This document shows positions 13,117-26,002 of a stretch of DNA of 64,000 nt, in pieces. The stretch lies in contig NW_001799007.1 in assembly GCF_000165425.1 (NCBI RefSeq), positions 125,334-189,333 of the forward strand, in the 5' to 3' direction. Source of the stretch: Paramecium tetraurelia (lineage: Eukaryota > Ciliophora > Oligohymenophorea > Peniculida > Parameciidae). A program made the translations under genes and the position numbers. The stretch's first letter is position 1. Every line of letters starts with the position of its first letter. The notes under the pieces were generated by a model. It did not search any database, had not been told where the DNA came from, and saw only the letters and a program-made list of their open reading frames with translations.

Positions 13117-14758
13117 ATGAAATAAGCTACGATTTTCTTGTCTGCTGCTTGTCCTTCAACAGATGTGCACTTGGCCCGTGTGATGTCAACCATTAAGGTA
13201 GCCAAACCAGACACTGAATTCCGCTTTGTTGGAATCGGAGGTCCTTAAATGGGCCATGAGGGATTAGAAACAATTGGAGTAGATTATCACGAATTCCAAT
13301 ACAAACCATTCTTCCCCTTCAGAAATTTCTACAGATTGGCGTACACTCTATTGCTAAGTTAGTACTGAGAATGCAATGCATCCAGTCCATATGTACAAGA
13401 GATGGATCAATAAAAAGGTTTTGAATAAACTTGATAAGTAATACTTCGAAATCGTTTAACATTACCAACCATCAGCATTCTTGAATTTCGAAAATGAATT
13501 CTTCATGATTCAATTCTACAAGAAATTAAGAGACTCCTATCGTCACTTCAATCGCATTTGTCCTCCCACATTCCAATATGGTTTGACCCATAAAGATTAA
13601 CCTCAATATGGTTAAAAGTACGTAGATCATTGGTTCACCAGAACCCCATTGAGACAAGTACAATATCATAAATATCTATTCAAAGAGCAATTGGGAGAAA
13701 TTCACCTTCCCTCACACACAAGTTGGACCAGATGGACTTTATAGAGCATTCAGACATCTCCTGTCCAACAGTCCTCAATACAAGGATTTAGTCACAAATG
13801 ATACCATCTATCTCCCAGGAGGTGAATTCTTCAGATTTGATGACTTCCTTGCCGATAGAGTCAATGAATAAAGAAAGAAATATAGATAATAATAAAACAT
13901 TGGAGATCAGGAATTACTCATTTTTGTTGCAGGTGGTAATACATCCAAAGAAATACCATTCTGTCTCAAAACTGTAGCTGAGGGTATCTCAAGATTCCTC
14001 AAACTTGATGAAATGAAGAACTACCCAGCTGATCAAATCAAAATCATAGTGTCAGTCCCAGAGTTTGTTGAACACAAAGACAAAACCATCAAAGCTATCA
14101 ATTCCTTAAAATGGCCTGCCAAAGTCATCCAAGTCGAAACTGAATCTGAAAAATTCTCAGCCCTTGCTGCCTCTGATATTGGCTTAGCTTGCAATGGATA
14201 AATTGTTGCTGAATGTGCTGCATTCCAATTACCAACTGTATACATTCTATCCCTATGCATATTAGATCATCCTTGATCCAAAACCAACTATCCAAATGTA
14301 TTACACTTCCCTCTACAATAGCATCGATAATGACCTCAACATTGCATACAATGGAATCGTCTATCCGTAATACTCCTCTTTATTATAATTAGAGAATTGG
14401 TCATGTCCACAATCCCAAATAAAATTGCTTACTCTTTATTAGAACATTATTAAGATCCAAAACTCAGATATTTCTATGCAAAATAATATGCTCCAGTCTT
14501 ACAAAAGACCTTAGCCAAAAGTCAATCTGCAGTCCCCACAGAATTAGTATCTTATTCATCAAATCTTCCTAGGCAAATAGATTCAATAGTGTCTAATTAA
14601 CTGGCTACAGTTCTGCCTATCAAGTCATTGCCAATACAGTCTTGAAAGCAGCTCAAGTCTATGAACACATCCACTCCTAAAGCAATTTTACTACTTAGTA
14701 AAATGAAAACTTAAGAATTGAAGCTTTGTAAGGTTTGGGATGGGCTAAAGGATTATGA
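13117..14758 (+). CDS. LpxB-like glycosyltransferase (GT19, lipid-A-disaccharide synthase family)
   Basis: Six exons (introns 13358-13385, 13658-13685, 14238-14265, 14367-14392 and 14547-14572) give 501 residues. The N-terminus (IFLSAACPSTDVHLARVM, then FRFVGIGGPQMGHEGLE) matches the first Rossmann half of LpxB, where GIGGP-M is invariant. The C-terminal half carries LIFVAGGNTSKEIPF and ASDIGLACNGQIVAECAAFQLPTV, which correspond to the nucleotide-sugar-binding half. LpxB joins UDP-2,3-diacylglucosamine to lipid X in bacteria. Algae, plants and some protists carry organelle copies of lipid A genes, but the product in a ciliate is unknown. A roughly 150-residue insertion (about residues 85-175) is not typical of bacterial LpxB. 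No signal or transit peptide is evident. An alternative is another GT-B retaining family. Confidence 0.75.
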
Positions 14759-17700
14759 AAAAATGGTCACATTTATAAATCAAAATAATATAATATATAT
14801 TATATTTCACATTAATGTTACATAGCAATCATTTTTTAAATCTACTCTTTTATATCTGAATGATTTACTAAATTAAATAAAAGAAGTGCAGTAGTGGATT
14901 ACTTAATTACGAAAGTATTACGAATACTATCATTTATTTTCACATATTCTCACTGAATTATCTTAATTTATAAACTTTCAATCCATCTACAGATTCCACA
15001 ATCCTTTCTGTAATATAGGTAAGATTATAATATCAAATAATAATTGGAAGTCTATAAACTAAAGGTTGAAATCAGATATCCTATCAAAGATATAAATTAA
15101 TATTTAATTTCTATTTTCAAAGTTATTATAAATGAAAAACTAATGGAAAATTAAAATTCTGACTGTTTATACTCAAGATAGATAATGTTTGATATAGAAA
15201 TTATATCTTAAAAGCATGAAGCAATTCAATCAAATAACCATTTAGATAGTTATTCTTCAATATATAGTCACAAAGGTTAGATTAAAATTTATCATTGTAT
15301 TATATAATACTCATATGAATAAAAATTCTTTGGTTGCTTTTTAACTATCCACTATTACAATCCATTACTGAAATATTAACTCGATATTTTAAATCTCCTC
15401 AGGCCATAATTAAAATAAATATATCGTTTATTTTTTAGGAAGATAAAATTTCCCAATAATCTGCTTAGTAATTTACTATTAGAAAGCAGATATTTAATTT
15501 TTTAATTGCAATATATTTATATTACTTTTAATTTCTAATTCAAAAATTCAAAGCATTGCTATGCAATATTATTGATTCGATTCATGTATTGAAGAAATTC
15601 CTTATTCAATCCAAAAATATATTTATTTCTTATTATTGACTCTAACATTATAATGCAATGACCACATAACACTTATCATTTAATTAAAATGAATAAGCTT
15701 CATTTAGTTTATAAAAAAGATACAAAGGAGATTTTCAAAATATCTGTTTATATCTTATCTCTTTTAAAATGTCCAACTCATCAATCTATCTTAATTCTTA
15801 CTCATGGAGTAACAGAAATAACTTAACCATACTTACGTTTGATAAATATGTTATAAAAGACATTTAAAATACAATAGTAAAAATCAGCTTCTAATCTTTT
15901 CGAAAAAAGACTTAATCTTACGCTCACTATACCCTGTCATTAAGTCTGTTTGAGTTCCCATGTTAAATAAACAAACTGAGGGAACTTAAGCCTTCTAATA
16001 ATAATCAATTATAACTTATACCACGCATTAATGCACCACGTCATAAAGCTCATCATTGTTCACGTTAACTAAAACCAACTACCATTTTTCGGTATTCTTC
16101 TCAGCCTCTTAAATTAATTATGGATTGAGTTTGCGGCATGGGGCACACCTAAATATAATTTGTTCAACAAAATACCAATCAGCAAAAAAACTGACTACGA
16201 CAGGTCTCTAATTGTTGACTACCTATTCAAACCAATCCTTTAGTGTATTTATTTCTAAGCAATTCATTAAAATATAAAATAATGCTTTGCCTTCAAAAAA
16301 ATTAGAACCAGTTTAAAAGATTGGATAATATGTAATATGTATGATTTAATAACAAAATATTATATATTTCCATAAATCAACGTATGAAAAATTAAATATT
16401 CTATGCAAAGTTTAAATAAAAGAAAGCGCTTTCTCAAACAGTTAATAAAATAATATATTCACAAATTCAAAACCAAGAATCATTAAACTAATATTCCAAG
16501 AAAATCATTGATCACATTCCACTTTTTCATAGCTAGAATTCAATTTAATCATTGTGATTCTCATATGATAATGATTCTATATATTTTAGAAATACTTAAA
16601 ATAATTTTTTTTAAATAATAATATATAGTTTATAATATAACTACAAAATTACTATTGAAAAAATATGATTTTTAATTAGTAAATGTTTAGCAACAGTTAA
16701 AATAGCATTACAAAATGAAAAAATCCAATTCGATCACCATTCAAAAATTAACATAAGTCAAGATTTAAGATTATTTTCAATGAATCTACCTATTTTTTAT
16801 TTTTCAAGTAATCATCAAAACATAGATTAAAAATATCAATTTGTTATTTCTAAATTGTTTTAAGTTAATATAATGTAAAGTAAATCTACTAATAATGAGT
16901 CTAAATTGCAATTATATTGATATTATATGCATATTTATGAAGTTTCTTTAAAAAATCAATCTACTTTATGATCTGGACTTTATTTTAGATGGCTCTATGA
17001 AGTCTTTTTTTATAACCGTATTGAAAGCTTATTTAATGAAAAAAAATAGGATAGAAGAATGTATTGTTATCTTTAAACAGAGTAAATTAAATTAAGAATG
17101 TTTTCAAGATTTATTTAGGCGTTTTTCTATAGGATTAATTCACTTTCACAACAACTGATTTTAAGTTAAGTCTGCATTAGTTTTCATTAGCTATTTATAG
17201 ATATTCTTTAATTAGAGGGATTATTAAACTTATTATTCAAGATATATATTAGAAATTAATATTAGACGTATTAAAAAGGAAACATATATCCTATCTCTTG
17301 CAATTGCTATGTCTTTGGATATCTAACTTTTCGGTTCTTAGACTTTCCCTTTGATAAGGGTATAAAGTTAGTTTTTATGATGAAAGGAATCAGAAATACC
17401 ATCAGAAGAAATTGCTTAGTTGACGACATTTTTGAAATTCTAAATTAGAGAGAATATGAAGAATAAGTAATTTTTTATAAATCATATGATGATCTTTTGA
17501 GATGAGCTCTTGTTTGTCCGCACATTAAGATTAAAGCATTTTGTTAAGATTTAACAATATTATTGAAATATCTTTTTTTAATAAATCTGTTCTTCCAAAT
17601 AAGGCTTAGTTTAGCTTTTAGTTTTCTTAACTTATAATTTCTGTCTTTCTGTTATGAATAAATTTGATATTTATAAATAAAACGTTTTTTAATATCCAAC

Positions 17701-17856
17701 TTAGATTATACATTTCATTTATGGTGTCTTAAAAATGCTGTTTCGGCTTCCCATTATGAATTAAAGAAATGAAGCATAGAGAAGCTGAAAAGAATTAAGT
17801 GTTAGAATATTAATATTAATAAATTTAATTATTCGATCTCTAATAGAATTTGGTTC
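14759..17856. other. 3.1-kb AT-rich gene-poor region
   Basis: Apart from the interrupted frame listed at 15689-16387, no gene, RNA gene or clear repeat was found on either strand. The composition is more AT-rich than the surrounding gene clusters. It lies upstream of the OTU gene at 17857, and this much non-coding DNA is unusual for a genome whose other gaps are tens of bases. Confidence 0.5.
15689..16387 (+). pseudogene. 232-codon frame interrupted by one TGA
   Basis: From an ATG at 15689 the same frame runs 96 codons, meets a TGA at 15977 and then runs another 135 codons to the TGA at 16385. Both halves have reasonable coding texture (SILILTHGVTEITQPYL in the first, LWIEFAAWGTPKYNLFNKI in the second). 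No family is recognised. The simplest readings are a decaying gene with one stop mutation, or a missed intron around the TGA. Chance remains possible because only TGA ends a frame in this code. Confidence 0.3.
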
Positions 17857-19660
17857 ATGGAAGCATTTAGTGTAATTTTAATCGTCTTGATTGCTATTGT
17901 AATATTAGGCTTTATCATTTACCTCATAAAGATAAATATTACAAAAAAATAAAGCAATTAAAAATATCAAATTAGCGAGAAAGGTGAAAAGGGATATATT
18001 AATCCTAAAGACTAATAAACCTAAAACAAAAATAATCAAAACAAAGAAAAAAATAATTAATTAGATTACAAACATAATTCTGAGTTGAAAAAAAATGCGA
18101 ATCCAAATAATCTTTAAAATAATAGATAACAAAATAATTTATAATAAGCAGATGAATTAAAATTATAATCACAGAATATCACTCATGAATCACCAACATT
18201 AGAAAAGTTTGACTCTCAACTACCTATTTCATAAAATAATCAATAATAGAATTATCCAGAAATGCCATTAGGTAATCAAAATGATTATTAATAATAAATT
18301 AACCAGAATTCACAATTATACAATAGTAAAAATGACTAAGAATAAAATATTGAAAATGATTTATTATATAAAAATAAGGATAATTAATTACAAAATAATC
18401 TAAATGGTTATTTAATTAATGAGGATAGCTAAGAACAAAATTAAGTTAATAATTAAATATTTAGGGAAAATTAATAACCAAATAATAAGGATGCAAATAG
18501 ATCAAAAAATACTCAGGATAAAGATGAAGTAGTGATAAAAATATGGGGAGAAAGTTAAGAAAACACCGTGATCAATTAAGAGTATCATCCAAAAAAATAG
18601 ATTCAATAAGTCATATCCTAAATCATTAATGATAACTAATAAGATAACACTCTTTCAAGTTTTAAATCAAAACCTGAGCCTATACCTAAACCAGAGCCTG
18701 AGCCTATACTTTAACCCAAGCCTATACCCAAATCTAAGTATATACCCAAATCTAAGTATATACCCAAATCTAAGTATATACCTAAATCTGAGTATATACC
18801 TAAACCTGAGCCTATACCTTAACCCGAGCCGATACCTGTACCTGATCCATTAAAGCGAATAATTGCTGAGACTTCTAAAAAACGAAAAGTAGCAGTTGAA
18901 TATAAATATTATATCAGAAAATTTTAGAATAAATCAGAATTAAAAAAACATTATGGCCTAACATTAAAAGCAAGTGCAGAGTTATATAAATATTGCAATG
19001 CATTTAGAGAAGTAAGAGGAGATGGTAATTGCTTTTATACTGCTTTTGGATTTTAATTCTTATCTATTTTACTATTTAAGTATTCCTTAGACTAATTTAA
19101 TGATTTTTTTAATAAAATTAGACAAATTGAGTTGCCAATGAAAATATTTGTTCCTGGTACAAATTTAAAAATTGATGATAAAGAATTAGAAAAATAACTA
19201 TTAAATGAATTTTAACGTAGAATAACTAAACTAAAACTTATAAAAGATATAAACTAAAGAGAAGAATAATTTCGTACTGAATTTGCTGCCTATGAATAAT
19301 AATCAGATGAAATAGATGGATGTTTATATGGATTATCAACTTTATTTTTTAGAAATTATTCTAATTACGCTGTCGATTTTAGTGATGCCAAAGATGCAGT
19401 ATATGATAGAGTAAACTTATTAAATTGGGAAGTAGAATGTAATAGCAATGAAGTTGTTATTGCAGAATTAGCTAAACAATTAAATATGTACATATTTATT
19501 ATCTATTATAAGTTTTGTTTAATTAATTTATATAAAAAATAAAGAAAATGTAGTCATTAGGAATTATGGAATCAATGAACATCATAAAATTATATTATTA
19601 GAGCAGCCTGGACATTATAACATTGGTTATTTTTAATCCGAAAATAACCTGAATTAATGA
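17857..19660 (+). CDS. membrane-anchored OTU (otubain-like) cysteine protease
   Basis: Two exons (intron 19488-19512, 25 nt) give 592 residues. An N-terminal helix (FSVILIVLIAIVILGFIIYLI) should anchor the protein, followed by about 240 residues rich in Asn and Gln and a proline-rich repeat (KPEPIP/KSKYIP). The C-terminal domain starts with the OTU signature REVRGDGNCFYTAFGF, with the catalytic Cys at about residue 392 and the preceding Asp-Gly-Asn. It ends with ILLEQPGHYNIGYF, the catalytic His at about 578. This spacing and the PGHY motif fit the otubain (peptidase C65) branch, which removes ubiquitin chains. The 25-nt intron must be removed to link the two catalytic parts. Its paralogues are at 45-48 kb and 52-53 kb. 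Confidence 0.88.
18665..18850 (+). repeat. proline-rich coding repeat (about 12-aa and 8-aa units)
   Basis: Inside the OTU gene, units of the type PKPEPIP and PKSKYIP repeat between the Asn/Gln-rich linker and the protease domain. The DNA repeats are slightly diverged. The paralogue at 47.0-47.2 kb has the same region with a different set of units (LPPEPI and NPQPEP), so the repeat number and motif evolve quickly. Confidence 0.85.
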
Positions 19661-20816
19661 TTTATTAATTAAATAATTAATTAAATATTTTTTATATTAT
19701 ATTTATTTTTACTTTCTTCTTATATATATTTGTTAATTGCATATTATAATATTATTATCTGCAATATTTAAATTATGTAACTCTATAAATGTGTTTTATA
19801 GGTATAACAAAAACCTTCAGAATGGTATAATTGAAAGAAGTAAAGTTTTTTGAGAAAAGAATGTGTTGGCAGGATAACGGAATGTAAGAAATATATTTTG
19901 TTAGGTAAGAGTTCATTTTTTAAACCAAGGAATTAGGAGTAAAAATAACAATTAAATATTAGGATTCATTGTTAACATGTCTTTGAATTTAAATGATATT
20001 TTTTTATTAGTTCATTTAATTTTCTCAATTAGTGTACCTTGATATAGCTTTTAAGGTATGATTTTATTCTTTCAAGTCATACAAAATTACATTCTCATCG
20101 TACTTAGTGGTTTTTATAAGAAAAAGAGTTTAGTAGTAAATTCTTATAATTTAATATTTCATAGGAAAATATTAATAAATAAATAACTTTAGGAATAATA
20201 TTAATCATAGTAAATCTTTAAATGTATAATGTAAAAAATTATACATTATTTCTCTTAAATGAATATTATTAAAAGAGAAGTAAGATCTCTAAAAATCTTT
20301 TTAATTCAGAATTGTAGATATATTAAAAAATTAATTCTCTTTAAATGAAACTAAATATGAAAAGCCTTCAATTATATTATAATCTTCGATTTAATTAATT
20401 ATAATTAATAGTGTATTAGAATAATGAGTGACTTATTTCGAAATTGTTATTTATTAGAAATCTACAGCAATTTTTAAAAGAAATTACAACCAAAAAATTT
20501 AAAGAAAGAGAAGGATTCTATTAAATTGAATACTTCAAAGGGTATCTTATTTAATAATGTAATGTTTAAATAATATCAAAATTGATTTTTCTTTTTTAAG
20601 GTAAAAAATAATTCTATTAAAATATTTTAAGAGATAAGTCATAAAAGAGAACGGAATAATGATTAATATATGTCAAAAATTTCGAATCCACTATCTGATT
20701 GAGAATAAAAATATTATTTTTTAAGATAATTATTTAAAATAATATATATAATGATGCAAAATAGTTCATTATGTATAGACTTATCAAAGATCTCTACATT
20801 TAAGAAGGAATATAAA
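19661..20816. other. AT-rich intergenic region including duplicated OTU 3' flank
   Basis: No gene is visible. The first part, about 19790-20010, is clearly related to the reverse complement of about 44650-45030 (shared blocks around TTCAGAATGGTAT and GGATTCATTGTTAACATG). It is the 3' flank of the OTU gene, and it shows that the duplication carried non-coding DNA as well as the gene. The remainder is plain AT-rich sequence. Confidence 0.6.
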
Positions 20817-22549
20817 ATGATTCTTTCTCACTTATTTCAGTAGTACTAAAAGATATAGGACAAGCTATCGTTGAAGTATGAAAAATATCGTAAATAGAGT
20901 CCCTTATTGCAATCATTTTAAACTAGCTAAAATATTTAAAATAAGCGAGATTAATTAGGAGGATAGTTTAAAAATTGACTACTATTATGATGGTCTCAAT
21001 GGAGAATAGGTGAAAATAATAATGAAGGAGCCTGAGGGGAAACAAGATGGTTTTATCAATGACTTCAAACTTGAATAATAAGACGTGTTGATGGCAAAAT
21101 AAGTGTTACAATGTCTAATCGAAACATTTCATTGGACTGCTAATTTTGGGTATTCTATTGGATTAATTTCAGGCAGTTTTTGGATCCTACAAAGGAAAAT
21201 TTAATTTATCATAAGGAATAAGATTTCTTTTTGTTAATTCCAAACTTTAAATTGATCACCAAATATCTTCTTAAAGATAAGTTAGAGTTTAATTGGGAGA
21301 AGTTTGTGAATTACAGACTCTAAATGTATTAAAATGCGGTAATGAATGCATAATAATATGAAGACTTATAAATTTTTTTAGGAATTTTTGGACACTTTCT
21401 TAAATTTTGTGAAGGAACAAGATGATGACAAACAATTTTACAAAAAATAATTTGCGATTTTACCGAGGAATATTCAGAATATCGAAGAAATATTAGAGAT
21501 TAATGATTATTATGCTGGAGTTGATAGTTTGTATTCAGAGGATTCAGTCAAAAAGAAGTCATGGCGATATAGTTTTAAATAGAGCATGATCCTGTATTAA
21601 TTAGACTCGAACAAAGACCTTCGTGATTTATTTTTAGAGAAGAAACGAATTGATTAGGAACAATTTCGGATTGGGAAACAATAGCCTAATATTACAACTT
21701 AGACTGAGAATTTGCTTGCATTTTTAAGGGCTTTGTCAGATATAGAGTCAGAGAGTCATGATGTGTTGACTAGTTTTGCGTTGAAGATCAAATCTTATTT
21801 GGATACCAGAGAGGAATTAAGATTCAAAGAAAATCGAGTGGCTGCTGTTTTCAGACCTAATTACAAACATGTTGTGAGTAGAAATAAGATGATAGATATT
21901 GCGAAGTAATAACAACAAGACAAATCAAAAATTGATAAATAGAAAATTGATATTGAGTAAAACAATGGGAATTTTGATTTTGTATGGTAATCCGACATAA
22001 ATTCTTTGAACATCATTTCCTAATTTATTCAATCAGGTAGAAATGGAGGGGACGCTCAAAGCTCGATGAAAATGGGTGCTGATGGTAAACAATTGATTTT
22101 AAAATACAAATTCGAATTATTGGAGCAAAAGAATTGCTACATTGTGAGAACTTTGATTCCAGAAATCCTGTTTACAATAGAAACTGCAGATGACATAATG
22201 TTCTTAGTGAATGTTCTTTAGAAGGAACAAGGTTAGACGAATTTGTATGTAGATGACAACAGAAGGCTTATGCTATATTCATCCATAGTTATGGTAAATT
22301 AATGATCTATGTTAGGGGTAAAAAATAGAGATACTTAGTGCCATAGTGAAGATTATAGACATACATCAGATCTATTTTTATTTGATTCTGGAATTCTATG
22401 CTAAGAACATAGCAGTAGGTAGATGTGTCCGAGAGTTGAAATACCAACATTTTGTAAGGGAGTTGTTGCATTATGTGCAAGATTATGAGAATGATTTTGA
22501 GAGTCAGATGAAAAACATAATGAGTGATAAGATATAAATTGGATTTTGA
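20817..22549 (+). CDS. unidentified 540-residue protein
   Basis: Five exons with introns 20876-20897, 21150-21172, 21339-21381 and 22294-22315 (22, 23, 43 and 22 nt) splice into an unbroken frame of 540 codons plus TGA. The 43-nt intron is unusually long for this window, but the frame requires it. The product is mainly helical by texture, with aromatic-rich pieces (HWTANFGQFLDPT and HYVQDYENDF) and no signal peptide or obvious transmembrane helix. Long blocks such as NLLAFLRALSDIESESHDVLTSFALKI suggest an alpha-helical repeat or scaffold protein. No family is recognised. It is followed 51 bp later by the LRR gene in the same direction. Confidence 0.7.
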
Positions 22550-22600
22550 AGTTCAATACCTATTAAATAATTGAATTTTACATTATTATTATTTATAAAA

Positions 22601-23838
22601 ATGAGTCAATAGGATGAAGGGGAAGAGAAGCAGGATGTAGAGTAAGTTGAACCAGTCGAACCTGAGGAGCCAGATGTACCACAAGATGAGTACTATGCTC
22701 CAGAAGCACTATAAATTCAAAAGTTACATAATGATATCAAGGAGGGACTTAAGAGAATTGGTAAAACTGCCAATTTAAGTGGGTACACATTTGTGGAATT
22801 ACTATGTGAAAATAAAGTACAATTTTGTTAAAGCAACCTAGAAAATAGACAAGTTGTTCAATGTCATGCTGGATTATGTGAATTTGAGAAAAATTAGTTT
22901 CGCAAATAATCTTTTGCAAGATGTGAACAGTCTGTAGACTATAAAGTACTTAACGAATTTGAATTTGTCATTCAATCAAATAAATAATTTGGATTGTTTC
23001 AATGTTCCAAATACATTCGAATTCTTGGATGAGTTAAATTTGGACAATAACAAAATTACAAACTTTGGATAAATCAACGTCCCTAGATTAAAGAAGTTGT
23101 CATTGAAAAATAATTTAATTAAGAGTGCACAAGGATTTAATGGACATAATACCCTTGAAATTCTTGAGTTAAGAAACAATAAATTAGAATCATTTGAAGG
23201 GTAATATTGGATATAGATAAATATTTAGATTTTAGAATTTATTGAAGCTTAAACAGATATGGGCTGCCCAAAATGCCATCATTTCAATTTGGCATTTGGA
23301 TCAATTACCTGAATTGCACACATTGCATTTAAGAGCAAACAAAATTGTTGTCCTAACAGAAATCCCAAATTTACCAAAATTACACCATCTTAATCTTAGA
23401 GCGAATTTGATTGAAAAATTGGATGAATTTAATAATCTCAAATCTTTGGAGAGTCTTAAATCAATTACTATGCATGAAAATCCAATTGCAACTGAAATGG
23501 GAGATGGAATAAGAAAAGAAATTATTATGATTCTTCAGTAGATCGAAAGAGTCAATAAAGAGCCAGTCCCCCCAGAAGAAAAGGCAGATGCACTAGCAGA
23601 ATTAAAGGAGAGAATAGCTGCTGCCATTCAAAAGAAGAAAGAAGAAGAAGAGGAGGCCGCAAGATTAGCTGAAGAAGCAAGATAGGCTGAGGAAGCTCGA
23701 TTAGCTGAGGAGGCTGCCAAGGCTAAGGAATTAGAAGCTGAATAGGCTGCTGCTGAATAAGAGGCAGCAGATAAAGCTGCTACTGAAGGAAAGTAAAATT
23801 AACCTAAGGTGGAGTAAGAAGATGATGAGGACGCTTGA
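22601..23838 (+). CDS. leucine-rich repeat protein, LRRC23/radial-spoke-like
   Basis: Three exons (introns 22817-22841 and 23201-23228) give 394 residues. An acidic N-terminus (QVEPVEPEEPDVPQDEYY) precedes about eight leucine-rich repeats of the SDS22 style (LTNLNLSFNQINNL, LDELNLDNNKI, LEILELRNNKLE, LHTLHLRANKI and LHHLNLRANLIEKLD). These end in a cap (SITMHENPIATE). A C-terminal Ala/Glu/Lys coiled coil follows (EEEEEAARLAEEARQAEEA). This order is typical of axonemal LRR proteins; LRRC23, a radial spoke component, is the closest recalled example. It would act in ciliary beating, but the exact orthologue cannot be fixed here. The next gene starts 30 bp downstream. Confidence 0.85.
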
Positions 23839-23868
23839 TTATTAAAAATTTAAAATAAATTTCAATAA

Positions 23869-25720
23869 ATGCATCAATAATAGGATGAGCAGAAAAGATC
23901 TCTAGTGCAGGAGAAAATGTAGATGAAGTAACAAGGAATAGACAATGGGAATTTGAGGAAAATCAATGATGAGGACATCTAGAAGATCTAGGCTTATGAA
24001 TAGATGCAAATAGAGAATGCAATGAAAAACTCAACCTGGAGTACTCTAATGTTGTTAAAAAGCAAGGAGATTGTCAAATCAAAGTAAAAATGGTGTATTG
24101 ATATTTTTAGATGGAGACCAAAAAAGAAATAAAGATTGTGGGATTAATATAAAATTGATAAGATCTTGAAGAAGTATTCCATCATGATAGAAGGCAACGA
24201 TCCTCCCCCTCCAATTAAATCATTCTAAGACTTACGAGTCGATCACAGAATTTTGAAAATCCTCAGCAAAATGAAAATTAAGAAACCAACTCCAATTCAA
24301 ATGCAAGGATTACCAGCTGTGTATCCAATGTTCTTTATATATTTAAGCTTAATGGGAAGAGACATTATAGGAGTGGCACCAAGTGGTTAAGGCAAAACCT
24401 TAGTGTTTTTGTTGCCCGCTTTATTATAATGCATAGAAGAAGAAATGAAAATGCCAGTAATCAGAGGTGAAGGACCATTTGCTTTGATATTGCTCCCATC
24501 CCATGAATTGGCAATTTTAACCTATGAGTTGGCAAAACAATATTGCCAGAAATTCTAAAAGAAAGTAATGAATATATTCAATAGATAGGGATTCCCAGCT
24601 ATACATTGTCTCTTAGGAATCGGAGGTATGGATATGTCATCACAGTTGCAATCAATAAGAAATGGAGTTCACATCGTAATTGGAACTCCTGGCAGAATTA
24701 GCGACATGGTAAATAAGAAAAAAATCAATATGGATTTGTGCAGATTCATAGTTCTGGATGAAGCTGACAGAATGTTGGATTAAGTGTTTGAATTGGAAAT
24801 TAGAAATATTTTAGAGCATTTCACAGTATGATAAATTAACTGATACCTTAGTTTAGGGTCCTAGATAAACTATGTTATTCAGTGCTACTCTCCCAAAGAA
24901 AATATAAGAATTCACAAAACAAACATTAGTCGACCCATTAGTGATTAATGTAGGTAGAAGTGGTTAAATTAACTTGAATGTGATCCAGGAAATATTATAT
25001 GTTAAACAGGAAGAAAAATTACATTATTTATTAGATTGTCTCAAAAAAACTACTCCCCCTGTTGTCATATTTAGTGAGCATTAAAATGATGTTGATGACA
25101 TCAATGAATATCTCTTAATCAAAGGAGTTGAAGTAGTTGGATTGCATGGAGGAAAACAATAGGAGGATAGAACTAAGGCATTGAAGCAGTTCTTAAATGG
25201 GCAAAAAGATGTCTTGGTGGCTACTGATGTGGCTGCTAAAGGATTGGATTTTCCTGACATTAAACATGTTATCAATTATGATATGCCAAAAGATGTACTA
25301 GATTATTCTTATTTAGATCGAATCTTACATTCACAGAATTGGAAGAACTGGAAGACAAGGCAAAACAGGTAGGGCAACAACATTTGTCAATAGATAATAG
25401 GAAGAGTCCATTCTATTAGATTTAAAGTATCTACTTGTGGAATCCAAATAAAGTAATTACATATCATCATTTCTAGAAATTCCTTAATTTTTGGAGAAAC
25501 TCAAATCAGATGAGGATTTGAATGGCTCATGTGGTTATTGTGATGGAATGGGACACAGGATGGCTAATTGTCCAAAACTAGAAAAGTAGAAGATGAGAGT
25601 ATATTCATTATTCATACTTAGATTCTAACTAATCCAAACAAAGAAAGTTGTCCAGATTTCCTCAAAGGTTAAGACTATAGAGAGAGTTAAAGTGCCGAAA
25701 GATAAAATTAAATGGGATGA
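23869..25720 (+). CDS. DDX41: DDX41-type DEAD-box RNA helicase
   Basis: Six exons (introns 24321-24347, 24826-24856, 25295-25316, 25453-25476 and 25599-25621) give 574 residues. The helicase motifs are [10 protein letters not shown] (Q), APSGQGKT (I), GTPGR (Ib), DEAD (II), SAT (III), [11 protein letters not shown] (V) and HRIGRTGR (VI). Two features point to DDX41/Abstrakt: the sequence [11 protein letters not shown] before motif Q, and a single C-terminal CCHC zinc knuckle, [14 protein letters not shown], followed by PKLE. DDX41 acts in pre-mRNA splicing. Motif VI only appears after removal of the third intron, which validates it. The N-terminal coiled coil is shorter than in animals. Confidence 0.93.
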
Positions 25721-26002
25721 TCTGAATTAATGTTCAAATTCGAATTTCAGTTATAATAACTAATTTTTTCTTGGTTTCTTCTATCTCTTGCATTAAATAT
25801 TTATTAATACATTTTTAACAATATAATTCACTATAAATAATTTAAATTCAATAGTTTTTGATCATCATCGTTAGAAGTTTGATATAATTCCATATATTAA
25901 GTTAATTATTGCAGTCAGAAAATTAATTCCTTTATAAAATAATTTTTTAAATCCTAAGGAAAATTAATAAATTATGATATTATTAAATTTTGACTGAATC
26001 GT

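Noticed and set aside
14033-14260. Minus-strand ORF opposite the LpxB-like gene
   Set aside because: It is a shadow; the plus strand carries the conserved ASDIGLACNGQIVAEC motif in this interval.
18629-18853. Open frames rich in Leu, Asn, Ser and Tyr at 18629-18853 (+) and 46997-47257 (-)
   Set aside because: These are out-of-frame shadows of the proline-rich repeats in the OTU genes; the true frame reads PEPIP-type units and continues into the protease domain.
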